From the NCBI GenBank assembly GCA_017431225.1, contig JAFRLM010000019.1, forward strand, positions 1-64,000: a DNA stretch of 64,000 bases. The letters are read 5' to 3'. The position numbers and the translations under genes are program-made. Below, piece after piece: positions 15,431 through 24,381 of the stretch. The first letter of the stretch is position 1, and each line of letters begins with the position of its first letter. The notes under the pieces are model-generated. The model was given only the letters and a program-made list of their open reading frames with translations, made no database searches and was not told the origin of the DNA. The stretch is from Erysipelotrichaceae bacterium. Lineage in GTDB: Bacteria; Bacillota_I; Bacilli_A; Erysipelotrichales; Erysipelotrichaceae.

Positions 15431-15455
15431 CTTACTAATATATGTATGCCGAAAC

Positions 15456-15480
15456 ATAAAAAACCACCTTCACGGTGGCT
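15456..15480 (-). terminator. Terminator of the scpA-scpB-mrp operon
   Basis: Minus strand stem CCACC/GGTGG with a five-base loop followed by TTTTTTATG. Nearly the same stem sequence as the preceding tRNA terminator. Confidence 0.75.
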
Positions 15481-15504
15481 TTTCCTTTGGTTTCGTGTTT
15501 CAGA

Positions 15505-16356
15505 CTAGCAGGTCGTAACGTCTGAAATAGTGATACGCTTGATGACTTCTTCCATATAGGAAGCATCGTAGTCTTCGATCCTGCCTTCTTCAACGAGCGC
15601 GGACAGAGCCGGATCGAGCGGCATGCGGGCAAGGACCGGAACCTCATACTTATCCGCCAACTCCTGGGTGTTGTTATGCGGATAGAGTTCGATCTTCTCG
15701 CCGCAGTTCGGGCAGGCAACATAGGACATATTCTCGACGACACCAACGATCTTCGTATCGGTCTTCTTCGCCATGTTGATGGCCTTGGCAACGATCATGG
15801 ATACGAGCTTGGACGGGTTGGAAACGATCACCAGACCATCCAGCGGGATATCCTGCATGACGGAAAGCGCGACATCACCGGTTCCCGGAGGCATATCGAT
15901 GATCAGATAATCCAGTTCCTCCCAGTAAGTATCGGTATAGAACTGATCGACAACACCGCTGACGATCGGACCGCGCCATAAGACCGGGGTCTCTTCCTCA
16001 TCGAGGAGAAGGTTGACGGACATGACTTTGATGCCGTACTTCTCGCTGCGGACAGGATACATCCCCTTCTCGTCGCCATAAGCATAGCCGTGGATCGAGA
16101 AGATACGGGGAATGCTCGGACCAGTGATATCGGCATCCATGATACCGACACGGTAACCCTTGCGGGCAAGCTCTACTGCCAAGACAGAGCTGACAAAGCT
16201 CTTGCCGACGCCGCCCTTGCCGCTCAGAACGCCGATGATCTTATTGATACGGGTCGAGAGCTGCGGGACTTTCTTCTGCGGTGGTGTATTGGTACGGGCG
16301 CCGCAACCGGCAACCTGACAGGTTTCACATTTGCTGCTTGTTTTCTTTTCACTCAT
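15505..16356 (-). CDS. mrp: Mrp/NBP35-family iron-sulfur cluster carrier ATPase
   Basis: 283 aa. After a short N-terminal extension with CETCQVAGC, the P-loop GVLSGKGGVGKS lies near residues 42-53 with the deviant Walker A lysine. LIIDMPPGTGD near 150 is the Walker B region, and the CPNC pair near 215 is the Mrp C-terminal motif that bridges a [4Fe-4S] cluster between two subunits. It loads clusters onto apo-proteins in the cytoplasm. The N-terminal MIP18/DUF59 domain of longer Mrp proteins is absent, which is normal for the short Clostridia-type form. It is the third gene after scpA and scpB. Confidence 0.92.
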   Translation of the reverse strand: MSEKKTSSKCETCQVAGCGARTNTPPQKKVPQLSTRINKIIGVLSGKGGVGKSFVSSVLAVELARKGYRVGIMDADITGPSIPRIFSIHGYAYGDEKGMYPVRSEKYGIKVMSVNLLLDEEETPVLWRGPIVSGVVDQFYTDTYWEELDYLIIDMPPGTGDVALSVMQDIPLDGLVIVSNPSKLVSMIVAKAINMAKKTDTKIVGVVENMSYVACPNCGEKIELYPHNNTQELADKYEVPVLARMPLDPALSALVEEGRIEDYDASYMEEVIKRITISDVTTC

Positions 16357-16370
16357 ATTTCAACACTTCC

Positions 16371-17000
16371 TTACTTATTAAACAGTGATTGGTTTTCTTC
16401 GTCATATTTCGGCAGATCCGGCAGCTCATCCAGACTGACGAGCTCGAAACTGTCCATGAATTCCTCGGTGACTTCATAGAGGATCGGTCTTCCCGGTGCT
16501 TCACTTCGTCCGGCTTCACGGATCAGATTGCGGGTCAGCAGCTTGCGCAGCATGACCTCACAGCCGACACCGCGCAGTTCCTCGATCTCGATCCGGGTAA
16601 TCGGCTGCTTATAGGCAATGATCGCCAGGGTCTCAAGAGCGCTCGGGGAGAGCGTATCCGGTTTGTAGTTGTGGAACAGCTTCTGGGCATAGGGATAGAT
16701 ATCGGCCTTGGAAACGAATTTATAACGTCCGCCGTAATTGACGAGCTCAACGCCGTAGGCGTCATCGTCGTATTTCACGCGGATCTCATGCAGAAGCTCA
16801 AGCGCCTCGGCTTCATCCGTTTCAAGGACTGCCGCCAGCTGGTCCTCTTTCAGTCCGTCTTCTCCGACGATATAGAGAAGACCTTCTGTAATCGCCTGTT
16901 TATTGACCGTCTTTACCGGCTCAACCGGACAGACGCGGCTGTTATCCAAAGCGCGGCGCTGCTCATCGCTCAGCTCGCGCATGATCACTTCTTCACGCAT
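16371..17000 (-). CDS. scpB: Segregation and condensation protein B
   Basis: 209 aa with the two winged-helix domains of ScpB. LSPSALETLAIIAYKQPITRIEIEELRGV near residues 118-146 is the family signature, and IREAGRSEAPGRPILYEVTEEFM follows. ScpB dimers regulate the ScpA-SMC ring that organises the chromosome. AAGGAG stands six bases before the ATG at 17000; an ATG six codons later is less well placed. It overlaps scpA by 8 bp. Confidence 0.95.
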   Translation of the reverse strand: MREEVIMRELSDEQRRALDNSRVCPVEPVKTVNKQAITEGLLYIVGEDGLKEDQLAAVLETDEAEALELLHEIRVKYDDDAYGVELVNYGGRYKFVSKADIYPYAQKLFHNYKPDTLSPSALETLAIIAYKQPITRIEIEELRGVGCEVMLRKLLTRNLIREAGRSEAPGRPILYEVTEEFMDSFELVSLDELPDLPKYDEENQSLFNK

Positions 17001-17712
17001 AGTTTACTCCTTTTTGCAGGTGGATGGTCTCGCTTTCGTCCACTGTAAAGACGAGATAATGGTCTTTGATCAGATCCAGGATCGCCAGCAGCGAAACGAC
17101 GCATTCATAGAGATCCTCACAGTCATTGATGACTGTTTCGAAAGTGAAACTCTCCGGCAGATCTTCCAGGCGTGAGAGGATCTGCAGACGGCGGTCCTCA
17201 AGCGTGAGCTCGCGCTTGGTCAGGCTCGTTTCCAATGGTCTGGATAACTGTACCCGGCGCAGGACTTTCGACATTGCTTTTAAAAGATCATAGGCATTGC
17301 CTTTCGTTGTCCCGGGATCATCCTTGGGTTCTTCGAGATCGCTCATCGGTTTGGCGAAATGATCCTGACGGGAACGGTAGTTTTCATAAAGCGCCTGGGA
17401 GGCTTCCTTATAACGCTGATATTCCAGAAGACGGCGGACAAGAACGTCCTTCGGGTCTTCCTCTTCCTCGATCTGATCGACTCTCTTGGGAAGCATCTTC
17501 CGGCTCTTGTATTCGATCAGAGTCGCCAGTTCCACGAGGTAATCGCTCTCGACCTCGAGATGATGTTCCTCCATCTGACGCAGGTGGAGCAGATACTGAT
17601 CTGCCAGCACCTCCATATCCAGATCCATGATATCGAGCTTATGCTCGGAGATCAGATGCAGCATCAGATCCAGCGGACCTTCGAATTGTTCGGTTTTTGC
17701 TTCAAAAGACAT
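16993..17712 (-). CDS. scpA: Segregation and condensation protein A (kleisin)
   Basis: 239 aa. The N-terminal EGPLDLMLHLISEHKLDIMD is the kleisin signature that binds the SMC neck, and VELATLIEYKSRKMLPK follows near residue 65. A variable linker with acidic residues leads to a C-terminal winged helix. It closes the SMC ring with ScpB. First gene of the operon; an extended -10 lies six bases before the ATG and there is no Shine-Dalgarno. Confidence 0.95.
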   Translation of the reverse strand: MSFEAKTEQFEGPLDLMLHLISEHKLDIMDLDMEVLADQYLLHLRQMEEHHLEVESDYLVELATLIEYKSRKMLPKRVDQIEEEEDPKDVLVRRLLEYQRYKEASQALYENYRSRQDHFAKPMSDLEEPKDDPGTTKGNAYDLLKAMSKVLRRVQLSRPLETSLTKRELTLEDRRLQILSRLEDLPESFTFETVINDCEDLYECVVSLLAILDLIKDHYLVFTVDESETIHLQKGVNYA

Positions 17713-17718
17713 ACAAGT

Positions 17719-17727
17719 ATTATACCA
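17719..17727 (-). promoter_or_regulatory. Extended -10 box, leaderless start of scpA
   Basis: Minus strand TGG-TATAAT, then six bases, then ATG. Confidence 0.65.
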
Positions 17728-17835
17728 TTTCTTTCTCCCCGATAAGGAACGAATTGACCGCGCAAAAGAATCTCCGCTTCACAGACGGACGGTTCTGGAA
17801 TATGATTCATATATGGATTTCCCAGAGGTCTTTGT

Positions 17836-18594
17836 ATGCAGTTAAGTTTATCCATGTTTCTGATCGTCTGTCCCCTGCTTTTCCTGGCGGGGCTCATAGA
17901 CTCCATCGGCGGCGGCGGAGGTCTGATCTCGCTGCCGGCATATATCCTCGCCGGTCTGCCTGCGCATCTCGCGATCGGCACCAACAAGATGTCCGCTTTC
18001 CCCGGGACGGCACTGACAACGGCGCGCTTCGCGAAAAACAGGATGATCGATCTGAAGCTCGCGCTTCCCTCGATCATAACAGCTATCCTCGGTTCCTTCA
18101 TCGGCGCCCGGATCGCGATCCGGCTCGATGAGAACTTCATTAAATATATGATGCTGGTCGTTCTTCCGGTCGCCGCCCTGATCGTGCTGAATCCGAAGCT
18201 CTTCAACGAAAACGGCGCGAATGAATTCGCTCACGACAGGAAGACCTATGCCATCGTCTGCGTCTCCGCTTTCGTGATCGGCATCTACGACGGTCTCTAC
18301 GGTCCGGGCACGGGAACCTTCCTGATCATCGCCTTTACGGTCTTTGCCGGGATGAATGTCGCCAAGGCGAACGGCCAGGCCAAGATCATCAATCTGACCA
18401 CCAATGTCACGGCCTTCACGATCTATCTGCTCAACGGCAGAGCAGTCATCCCGCTCGGCATCGCCGGCGCTGTATGCGGCATGCTTGGAAACTATGTCGG
18501 TTCCGGACTCGCCCTGAAAAACGGCAGCAAGCTTACCCGGCCGGTCATCCTGACGGTCCTCTTGATCCTGCTGATCCGGATCCTGACAGACTGA
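17836..18594 (+). CDS. TauE/SafE-family membrane permease
   Basis: 252 aa with about eight hydrophobic helices. GLIDSIGGGGGLISLPAYILAGLP near residues 19-42 and the matching GIYDGLYGPGTGTFLIIAF near 150-168 are the two half-repeats of the TauE/SafE fold. The family exports sulfite, sulfoacetate or related anions; the substrate here is unknown. AGAGG precedes the ATG by eight bases. It is monocistronic and divergent from scpA, separated by about 120 bp. Confidence 0.88.
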   Translation: MQLSLSMFLIVCPLLFLAGLIDSIGGGGGLISLPAYILAGLPAHLAIGTNKMSAFPGTALTTARFAKNRMIDLKLALPSIITAILGSFIGARIAIRLDENFIKYMMLVVLPVAALIVLNPKLFNENGANEFAHDRKTYAIVCVSAFVIGIYDGLYGPGTGTFLIIAFTVFAGMNVAKANGQAKIINLTTNVTAFTIYLLNGRAVIPLGIAGAVCGMLGNYVGSGLALKNGSKLTRPVILTVLLILLIRILTD

Positions 18595-18609
18595 AAATAT
18601 CACGCAATC

Positions 18610-18642
18610 AAAAAAAAGACGGAGCGGACTCCGTCTTTTTTA
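18610..18642. terminator. Bidirectional terminator between the TauE gene and leuS
   Basis: Stem AAAGACGGAG/CTCCGTCTTT with loop CGGA, A-run on one side and T-run on the other, placed between two convergent genes. Confidence 0.88.
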
Positions 18643-18657
18643 TGCTTTGGCTTTTTA

Positions 18658-21054
18658 TCAGATGACGAGGTTGATGACCTTGCCCTTGATGATGAAGTGT
18701 TTGCGGATCTCGTGACCCTCGATGAACTTCTGCAGTCTTTCGTCCTTCAGCGCGATCGCGTAGATCTCTTCATCAGAAGCGTCTGCCGGTGTCGTGAACT
18801 TCGTACGGACTTTGCCGTTGACCTGAACGACGACTTCCTTCGTGGCTTCCGTCAGTTTGTTTGGATCGTATGTCGGCCAGGAAGCGTAGGCGATCGTCTC
18901 TTCCTTACCGGTCAGATAGGCATGCAGTTCCTCGCTCAGATGCGGAGCGAACGGGTTGAGAAGCTTCAGGAAGTTCAGCATGTATTCCTTGTAGATCTTC
19001 TCGTATTTGTAACATTCATTGATGAAGATCATCATCTGGGAGATCGCGGTGTTGAGATTCAGCGAATCGATATCCTCGCTGACTTTCTTGACGGTCTGGT
19101 TGTAGATGATGTCCAGGGAACCATCGTTCTCATCGACGAACTGGGCGCGTTCTGTGACCAGACGCCATACACGGTCGAGCCACTTGCGGGTGCCGGCCAG
19201 CGCTTCCGCGTTCCACGGTTTGGAATCTTCGAGCGGTCCCATGAACATTTCATAGCAGCGCAGGGTATCCGCGCCGTAGGTCTCAACGATATCGTTGGGA
19301 TCGACGATGAATTCCGGATAACGCTTGCCCATCTTGATGCCGTTGGCACCCAGGATCATGCCCTGGTGAACGAGCTTCTGGAACGGTTCCTTCACGGAAA
19401 CGATCCCCTTATCGTAGAGGTAGTTGTTCCACATACGGCTGTAAAGCAGATGACCGACCGCGTGTTCCGGACCGCCGACATAAAGGTCGACCGGCATCCA
19501 GTGTCTGATCAGTTCCTTGTCCGCGAGTTCCTTATCGTTATGCGGATCGATATAGCGCAGGAAGTACCAGCTCGAGCCGGCAGAACCCGGCATCGTGGAG
19601 GTCTCTCTTTTCCCCTTCTCGCCGTTGACTTCGACATTGACCCAGTCCGTCGCCTTCTCCAGCGGAGAAGCGCCGTTGGCCGGTTTATAGTCATCGAGTT
19701 CAGGCAGGATCAGCGGCAGCTCATCATCACGCAGAGCGACCATGCGGTCGTTATCGAGATGAACGATCGGGATCGGTTCGCCCCAGTAACGCTGACGCGC
19801 GAAGATCCATTCACGGATACGGTAGTTGACCTTCTTCTGACCGATACCGCGTTCGCTCAGCCATTCGATCATCGTGTTGATTGCGTCTTCCTTGCCGAGA
19901 CCGTTCAGGAATTCGGAATTGATATGGATACCGTCGCCTGTCCAGGCTTCCTCGGCGACATTTCCGCCTTCGAGGACCGGAATGATCTCAAGACCGAATT
20001 TCTTCGCGAATTCATAGTCACGCTCATCGTGCGCCGGGACCGCCATGATGGCGCCGGTACCGTAGGAAGCTAAGACATAGTCGGAGATCCAGATCGGGAT
20101 CTTTTTGCCGTTGACCGGGTTGACTGCGTAGGCACCGGTGAAGACACCGGTCTTATCCTTATTGAGCTCGGTTCTTTCAAGATCGGATTTGCCGGCGCAT
20201 TCCCTGACGTAGGCTTCGACGGCTTCCTTCTGTTCAGGAGTGGTGATCTTTTCAACGAGCTTATGTTCGGGAGCGAAGACACAGTAGGTCGCGCCGAACA
20301 ATGTATCGCAGCGGGTGGTGAAGACGGTGAATTTGTCCTCGTGTCCGTCGATCGCGAAATTGACCTGGGCGCCGACCGAACGGCCGATCCAGTTGCGCTG
20401 CATTTCCTTGGTGCTTTCCGGCCAGTCGATCGTCTCAAGACCTTCCAGCAGACGGTCGGCGTAAGCTACGATATCGATGACCCACTGACGCATGTTCTTG
20501 CGGACGACCGGATAACCGCCGCGTTCACTCTTGCCGTCGATGACTTCATCGTTGGCGAGGACGGTTCCGAGTTCCTCACACCAGTTGACCGGCATGTCGA
20601 CACATTTGGCAAGTCCGTCTTCAAAGAGAAGCTTGAAGATGTACTGGGTCCATTTGTAATAGGAAGGATCACAGGTGGAGATCTCCTTCGACCAGTCATA
20701 GGAAAAACCGATGTTCTTCAGCTGGTTGGTGAAGAAAGCGATGTTCTTCTTCGTGAATCCTTCCGGATGGTTTCCGGTATTGATGGCATACTGCTCGGCT
20801 GGAAGTCCGAACGCGTCAAATCCCATCGGATGCAGGACGTTGTAGCCTTCCATCCTCTTTTTACGGGAAACGATATCCGTTGCCGTATAGCCTTCCGGAT
20901 GGCCGACATGCAGGCCCTGGCCGGACGGATACGGGAACATATCGAGAACATAATACTTTGGTTTTGAGAAATCACGGGTATCACAGTAGAAGGTGTTGTG
21001 ATCATCCCAGTATTTCTGCCATTTTTTCTCAATCGACTTATGATTGTAAGGCAT
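18658..21054 (-). CDS. leuS: Leucyl-tRNA synthetase
   Basis: 798 aa, normal bacterial length. The class I HIGH motif is HVGH in [17 protein letters not shown] near residue 50. The CP1 editing insertion follows with its threonine-rich region ([16 protein letters not shown]) and a conserved [18 protein letters not shown] near 330. The anticodon-binding and C-terminal domains complete it. The second catalytic signature is unusual: [13 protein letters not shown] gives KMGKR in place of KMSKS, keeping both lysines. AGGAGG stands before the ATG. Only about 70 bp separate it from the csoR promoter, and no T-box leader fits in that space. Confidence 0.96.
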   Translation of the reverse strand: MPYNHKSIEKKWQKYWDDHNTFYCDTRDFSKPKYYVLDMFPYPSGQGLHVGHPEGYTATDIVSRKKRMEGYNVLHPMGFDAFGLPAEQYAINTGNHPEGFTKKNIAFFTNQLKNIGFSYDWSKEISTCDPSYYKWTQYIFKLLFEDGLAKCVDMPVNWCEELGTVLANDEVIDGKSERGGYPVVRKNMRQWVIDIVAYADRLLEGLETIDWPESTKEMQRNWIGRSVGAQVNFAIDGHEDKFTVFTTRCDTLFGATYCVFAPEHKLVEKITTPEQKEAVEAYVRECAGKSDLERTELNKDKTGVFTGAYAVNPVNGKKIPIWISDYVLASYGTGAIMAVPAHDERDYEFAKKFGLEIIPVLEGGNVAEEAWTGDGIHINSEFLNGLGKEDAINTMIEWLSERGIGQKKVNYRIREWIFARQRYWGEPIPIVHLDNDRMVALRDDELPLILPELDDYKPANGASPLEKATDWVNVEVNGEKGKRETSTMPGSAGSSWYFLRYIDPHNDKELADKELIRHWMPVDLYVGGPEHAVGHLLYSRMWNNYLYDKGIVSVKEPFQKLVHQGMILGANGIKMGKRYPEFIVDPNDIVETYGADTLRCYEMFMGPLEDSKPWNAEALAGTRKWLDRVWRLVTERAQFVDENDGSLDIIYNQTVKKVSEDIDSLNLNTAISQMMIFINECYKYEKIYKEYMLNFLKLLNPFAPHLSEELHAYLTGKEETIAYASWPTYDPNKLTEATKEVVVQVNGKVRTKFTTPADASDEEIYAIALKDERLQKFIEGHEIRKHFIIKGKVINLVI

Positions 21055-21124
21055 AATAAAACCCTCCTGAAATAACTAATTAATTCTACCACATCCTTAT
21101 CTGTTTTACATAAGAGTGTTCTGC

Positions 21125-21153
21125 TTGTAATATACCCCCTATGGGTATATACT
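21125..21153 (+). promoter_or_regulatory. csoR-cop operon promoter with embedded CsoR operator
   Basis: TTGTAA, 17-bp spacer, TATACT. The palindrome ATATACCCCC-T-ATGGGTATAT-like box (21130-21150), typical of CsoR sites, fills the spacer. Bound CsoR would block RNA polymerase; Cu(I) would release it. Confidence 0.8.
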
Positions 21154-21171
21154 GATGCCGAGGTAAGAAAT

Positions 21172-21471
21172 ATGACAGAAAACTGTTGTGCAAAAAAGAC
21201 AAAGAAACGAACAGAAGAAGAGTATAAGAAGCTGATCAACCGTCTGAACCGTATCGAGGGACAGATCCGGGGAATCCGCAAAATGGTCGAAAGCGATGCC
21301 TACTGCACGGATGTTCTGGTCCAGTCGCTGGCAGCCTCCTCGGCGATCGACGCCTTCAACAAGGAGCTGCTCACCAGTCATTTCCGTTCCTGCGTGGTTG
21401 AGGATATCCGCAACAACGACGAGGAAAGCATCAATGAATTCACGGATATCATGCGCCGTCTGATGCGCTAG
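21172..21471 (+). CDS. csoR: Copper-sensing repressor CsoR
   Basis: 99 aa all-helical DUF156-family regulator. RLNRIEGQIRGIRKMVESDAYCTDVLVQ contributes the first ligand cysteine (residue 44), and HFRSCV supplies the histidine and second cysteine, giving the Cys-His-Cys Cu(I) site that separates CsoR from FrmR and RcnR. An N-terminal extension carries an extra CC pair. It represses its own operon through the palindrome in its promoter and is followed 11 bp later by the copper-handling genes. GAGG precedes the ATG. Confidence 0.93.
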   Translation: MTENCCAKKTKKRTEEEYKKLINRLNRIEGQIRGIRKMVESDAYCTDVLVQSLAASSAIDAFNKELLTSHFRSCVVEDIRNNDEESINEFTDIMRRLMR

Positions 21472-21482
21472 AAGGAGAAATT

Positions 21483-21854
21483 ATGGGTACGATCATCGTT
21501 CTGATCATCCTCGCGGCGATCATCCTGTATGCCCTGAGAGGGACATTCCAGCATCTTTCCGGACAGGGAGGCTGCTGCGGAGGAGATGGCGGCGGAAAAA
21601 TACTTGTAGAACACAAATCCGCGAAAGGTCCTGTCATCCGTACCGCGAAGGCAAAGATCAGCGGTATGCACTGTGAAAACTGTCAGAACCGCCTGCAGAA
21701 CCGTCTGAACAAGATCGACGGTCTGGTCGCGGAAGTCAGCTACCGTGACGGCAGCGCCAAACTGTCCTATGAAAAAGAGATCCCGGAAGAACAGATCCGC
21801 CAGACTGTGAAAGACGCCGGCTATGAACTGGTCTCCCTGGAGGTAAACGCTTGA
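21483..21854 (+). CDS. Membrane-anchored heavy-metal-associated (HMA) domain protein
   Basis: 123 aa. Residues 2-19 form one N-terminal transmembrane helix, then a Gly/Cys segment GGCCGGDGGG, which together resemble the small FeoB-associated Cys-rich membrane protein family. Residues 52-120 are a ferredoxin-like HMA domain with the metal site GMHCENC. It probably passes Cu(I) at the membrane face to or from CopA. The AGAAGGAG site is strong, and its stop codon overlaps the copA start. Fusion of a Feo-like anchor with an HMA domain is uncommon; the anchor assignment is by appearance only. Confidence 0.8.
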   Translation: MGTIIVLIILAAIILYALRGTFQHLSGQGGCCGGDGGGKILVEHKSAKGPVIRTAKAKISGMHCENCQNRLQNRLNKIDGLVAEVSYRDGSAKLSYEKEIPEEQIRQTVKDAGYELVSLEVNA

Positions 21855-24349
21855 AGCAGTACAATGTGACCGGCATGTCCTGCGCCGCCTGCAGCGCCAG
21901 AGTGGAAAAAGCGGTCAGTGCCGTTGAGGGCGTGACCTCCTGCTCGGTCTCGCTGCTGACGAATTCGATGGGCGTTGAGGGAACAGCCGATGAAAAAGCG
22001 GTCATCAAAGCCGTCGAGAATGCCGGCTACGGTGCCTCCTTAAAAGGCGCCAAAACCAGCTCCGCAAACAACGCCCGTCAGGAAGAAGAGGCTCTGGAAG
22101 ACAAGGAGACACCGGTCCTGAAGAAACGTCTGATCGTTTCCCTGGGCTTCCTGCTCGTGCTGATGTATGTATCGATGGGGATCCATATGTTCGGTTTCCC
22201 TGCCCCTTCCTTTTTAAAACATAACCCCCTGGGGATCGGCGTTGTGGAGATGCTGCTGGCCGGGATCGTCATGGTGATCAACCAGAAGTTCTTCATCAAC
22301 GGTTTCCGCAGCCTGTTCCACCTGTCTCCGAATATGGATACTCTGGTCGCCATGGGCTCCTCGGTATCCTTCTTATACAGCTTCATCGTGCTGATGCTGA
22401 TGACGACACATGCCGGCGAACCGGAAGTGCTGCACGACCTGATGAAGGAATTCTATTTCGAATCCGCCGCCATGATCGTCACCCTGATCACGGTCGGCAA
22501 GATGCTTGAAGCACGCGCCAAAGGAAAAACGACTGACGCCTTAAAGAGTCTGATCAAGCTTTCCCCGCAGGAGGCAACTGTCCTCCGTGATGGTCAGGAA
22601 GTAACAGTCGCGATCGATGATGTCGTCAGCGGTGATATCTTTCTCGTCAAGCCTGGAGACAGTATCCCGGTCGACGGCGTTGTCCTGGAAGGTTCTTCGT
22701 CAGTCAACGAATCCGCGCTGACCGGCGAAAGCATCCCGGTCGATAAGAGCAGCGGCGATACGGTATCCGCGGCAACGATCAACCAGTCCGGTTACCTGAA
22801 ATGCCGGGCGACCAGAGTCGGTGAGAATACCACCCTCTCCCAGATCATCCAGCTCGTCTCCGACGCGGCAGCGACCAAAGCGCCGATCGCCAAGACAGCG
22901 GATACGATCTCCGGTTATTTCGTTCCGGCAGTGCTGGCGATCGCGGCTGTTACAACGATCGTCTGGCTGCTTCTCGGAAGAGATATCGGTTTCGCGCTTG
23001 CCCGCGGCATCTCGGTGCTTGTTATCTCCTGCCCCTGTGCCCTGGGTCTCGCGACCCCGGTCGCGATCATGGTCGGTAACGGCATCGGCGCCAAAAACGG
23101 CATCCTCTTCAAGACGGCGGCTTCCCTGGAAGCGACCGGAAAGACTGAGATCATCGCGATGGATAAGACCGGCACACTGACCAAAGGCGAACCGGAAGTC
23201 ACCGACATCCTCTCTGCGGGATCGGATAACGATCTTCTGATCAAAGCCGCATCCCTTGAGAAAAAGAGCGAGCACCCGCTGGCCCGGGCGATCCTGAAGA
23301 AAGCTGAGGAAGACGGCCTGACATTGCAGGAATGCGAGGATTTCACCGCCCTTTCCGGAAGCGGGATCCGCGGTACCTATAACGGAAAACAGCTGCTTGG
23401 CGGAAGCTACAGCTACATCTCTTCCCAGACAAAACTTCCGGAAGAAGCGGTCAAGGCGTATGAACGTTTTGCTTCAGAAGGCAAGACACCGGTATTCTTC
23501 CTGGAGGATGGTGAGTATCTCGGTATGATCGCGATCGCCGATACTCTGAAAGAAGACAGTATCGAAGCGGTAAAACAGCTGCGTGGCATGGGGATCCGCA
23601 CCGTCATGCTGACGGGTGACAACAAGCGTACCGCGGAAGCGATCGCCAAGCTCGTCGGTGTCGACCAGGTCATCTCGGAAGTTCTCCCGGGAGATAAGGA
23701 AGCGGTCATCCGTTCCCTGCAGAAAGACGGCAAGACCGCAATGGTCGGTGACGGTATCAATGACGCTCCTGCCCTGACCCGTGCCGATATCGGTATGGCC
23801 ATCGGCGCCGGCGCGGATGTCGCGATCGACGCGGCTGATATCGTCTTGCGCAAGAACAGTCTGCTGGATGTTCCGGCAGCGATCCGCTTGAGCCGTTACA
23901 CCCTGCGCAATATCCACGAAAACCTCTTCTGGGCATTCATCTACAACGCGATCGGCATTCCGCTCGCGGCCGGTCTCTTTATCCGCTTCGGCCTGAAGCT
24001 GAACCCGATGTTCGGCGCAGCCGCGATGAGCCTGTCCAGTTTCTGCGTAGTGACCAATGCCCTGCGCTTAAATCTCAAAAACATCTATGACAGCCGTCAT
24101 GATAAGAAAATAAATGTCAGTCATAAGGAGGAAAAGAAGATGACAAAAGAACTGAAGATCGAAGGAATGATGTGTGAACACTGCGAAGCGACCGTTAAAA
24201 AAGCCCTGGAAGCTGTCGACGGCGTCGCCTCCGCTGCGGTTTCCCACAAGGAAGGCAATGCTGTTGTCGAACTCACCAAGGACGTAGACAATGCAGTGCT
24301 GAAAAAAGCCGTTGAAGATAAAGACTACAACGTCACCGCTATTCAGTAG
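21851..24349 (+). CDS. copA: Cu(I)-exporting P1B-type ATPase CopA fused to a C-terminal CopZ-like HMA domain
   Basis: 832 aa starting at a TTG that overlaps the previous stop (TTGA) and follows GGAGG by seven bases. The N-terminal HMA domain has GMSCAAC. The pump core shows the intramembrane SCPCALG motif near residue 394, phosphorylation site DKTGT near 438, the SEHPLA nucleotide-binding motif and GDGINDAPAL. It exports cytoplasmic Cu(I). The usual CopA end, after NLKNIYDSR, runs on through about 20 residues into a second HMA domain (GMMCEHC) from residue 764. An AGGAGG and ATG inside the frame suggest that this domain is also made separately. Confidence 0.93.
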   Translation: MKQYNVTGMSCAACSARVEKAVSAVEGVTSCSVSLLTNSMGVEGTADEKAVIKAVENAGYGASLKGAKTSSANNARQEEEALEDKETPVLKKRLIVSLGFLLVLMYVSMGIHMFGFPAPSFLKHNPLGIGVVEMLLAGIVMVINQKFFINGFRSLFHLSPNMDTLVAMGSSVSFLYSFIVLMLMTTHAGEPEVLHDLMKEFYFESAAMIVTLITVGKMLEARAKGKTTDALKSLIKLSPQEATVLRDGQEVTVAIDDVVSGDIFLVKPGDSIPVDGVVLEGSSSVNESALTGESIPVDKSSGDTVSAATINQSGYLKCRATRVGENTTLSQIIQLVSDAAATKAPIAKTADTISGYFVPAVLAIAAVTTIVWLLLGRDIGFALARGISVLVISCPCALGLATPVAIMVGNGIGAKNGILFKTAASLEATGKTEIIAMDKTGTLTKGEPEVTDILSAGSDNDLLIKAASLEKKSEHPLARAILKKAEEDGLTLQECEDFTALSGSGIRGTYNGKQLLGGSYSYISSQTKLPEEAVKAYERFASEGKTPVFFLEDGEYLGMIAIADTLKEDSIEAVKQLRGMGIRTVMLTGDNKRTAEAIAKLVGVDQVISEVLPGDKEAVIRSLQKDGKTAMVGDGINDAPALTRADIGMAIGAGADVAIDAADIVLRKNSLLDVPAAIRLSRYTLRNIHENLFWAFIYNAIGIPLAAGLFIRFGLKLNPMFGAAAMSLSSFCVVTNALRLNLKNIYDSRHDKKINVSHKEEKKMTKELKIEGMMCEHCEATVKKALEAVDGVASAAVSHKEGNAVVELTKDVDNAVLKKAVEDKDYNVTAIQ
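24140..24349 (+). CDS. copZ: Internal-start CopZ-like copper chaperone within copA
   Basis: 69 aa, in frame with copA. MTKELKIEGMMCEHCEATVK starts a complete HMA ferredoxin-like fold with the MxCxxC Cu(I) site, the size of free CopZ. The ATG at 24140 is preceded by AAGGAGGAAAAGAAG, a near-ideal Shine-Dalgarno at nine bases. A free chaperone is therefore likely besides the fused form. Whether both are made in the cell cannot be seen from sequence; a sequencing error that removed the copA stop would produce the same picture. Confidence 0.65.
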   Translation: MTKELKIEGMMCEHCEATVKKALEAVDGVASAAVSHKEGNAVVELTKDVDNAVLKKAVEDKDYNVTAIQ

Positions 24350-24372
24350 TACCCGCCGGGTGCTACTTTTTT
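24345..24372 (+). terminator. Terminator of the copper operon
   Basis: Stem AGTAGTACCC/GGGTGCTACT with loop GCC, then TTTTTT. It includes the copA stop codon. Confidence 0.88.
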
Positions 24373-24381
24373 ATTATTGCT

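Noticed and set aside
18697..20073. 458-codon plus-strand frame opposite leuS
   Set aside because: Antisense to an intact conserved gene; long shadow frames arise here from codon bias. The translation has no recognisable domain.
21055..21124. T-box leader for leuS
   Set aside because: The space before the csoR promoter is about 70 bp, too short for a T-box, and no specifier stem or T-box sequence is present.
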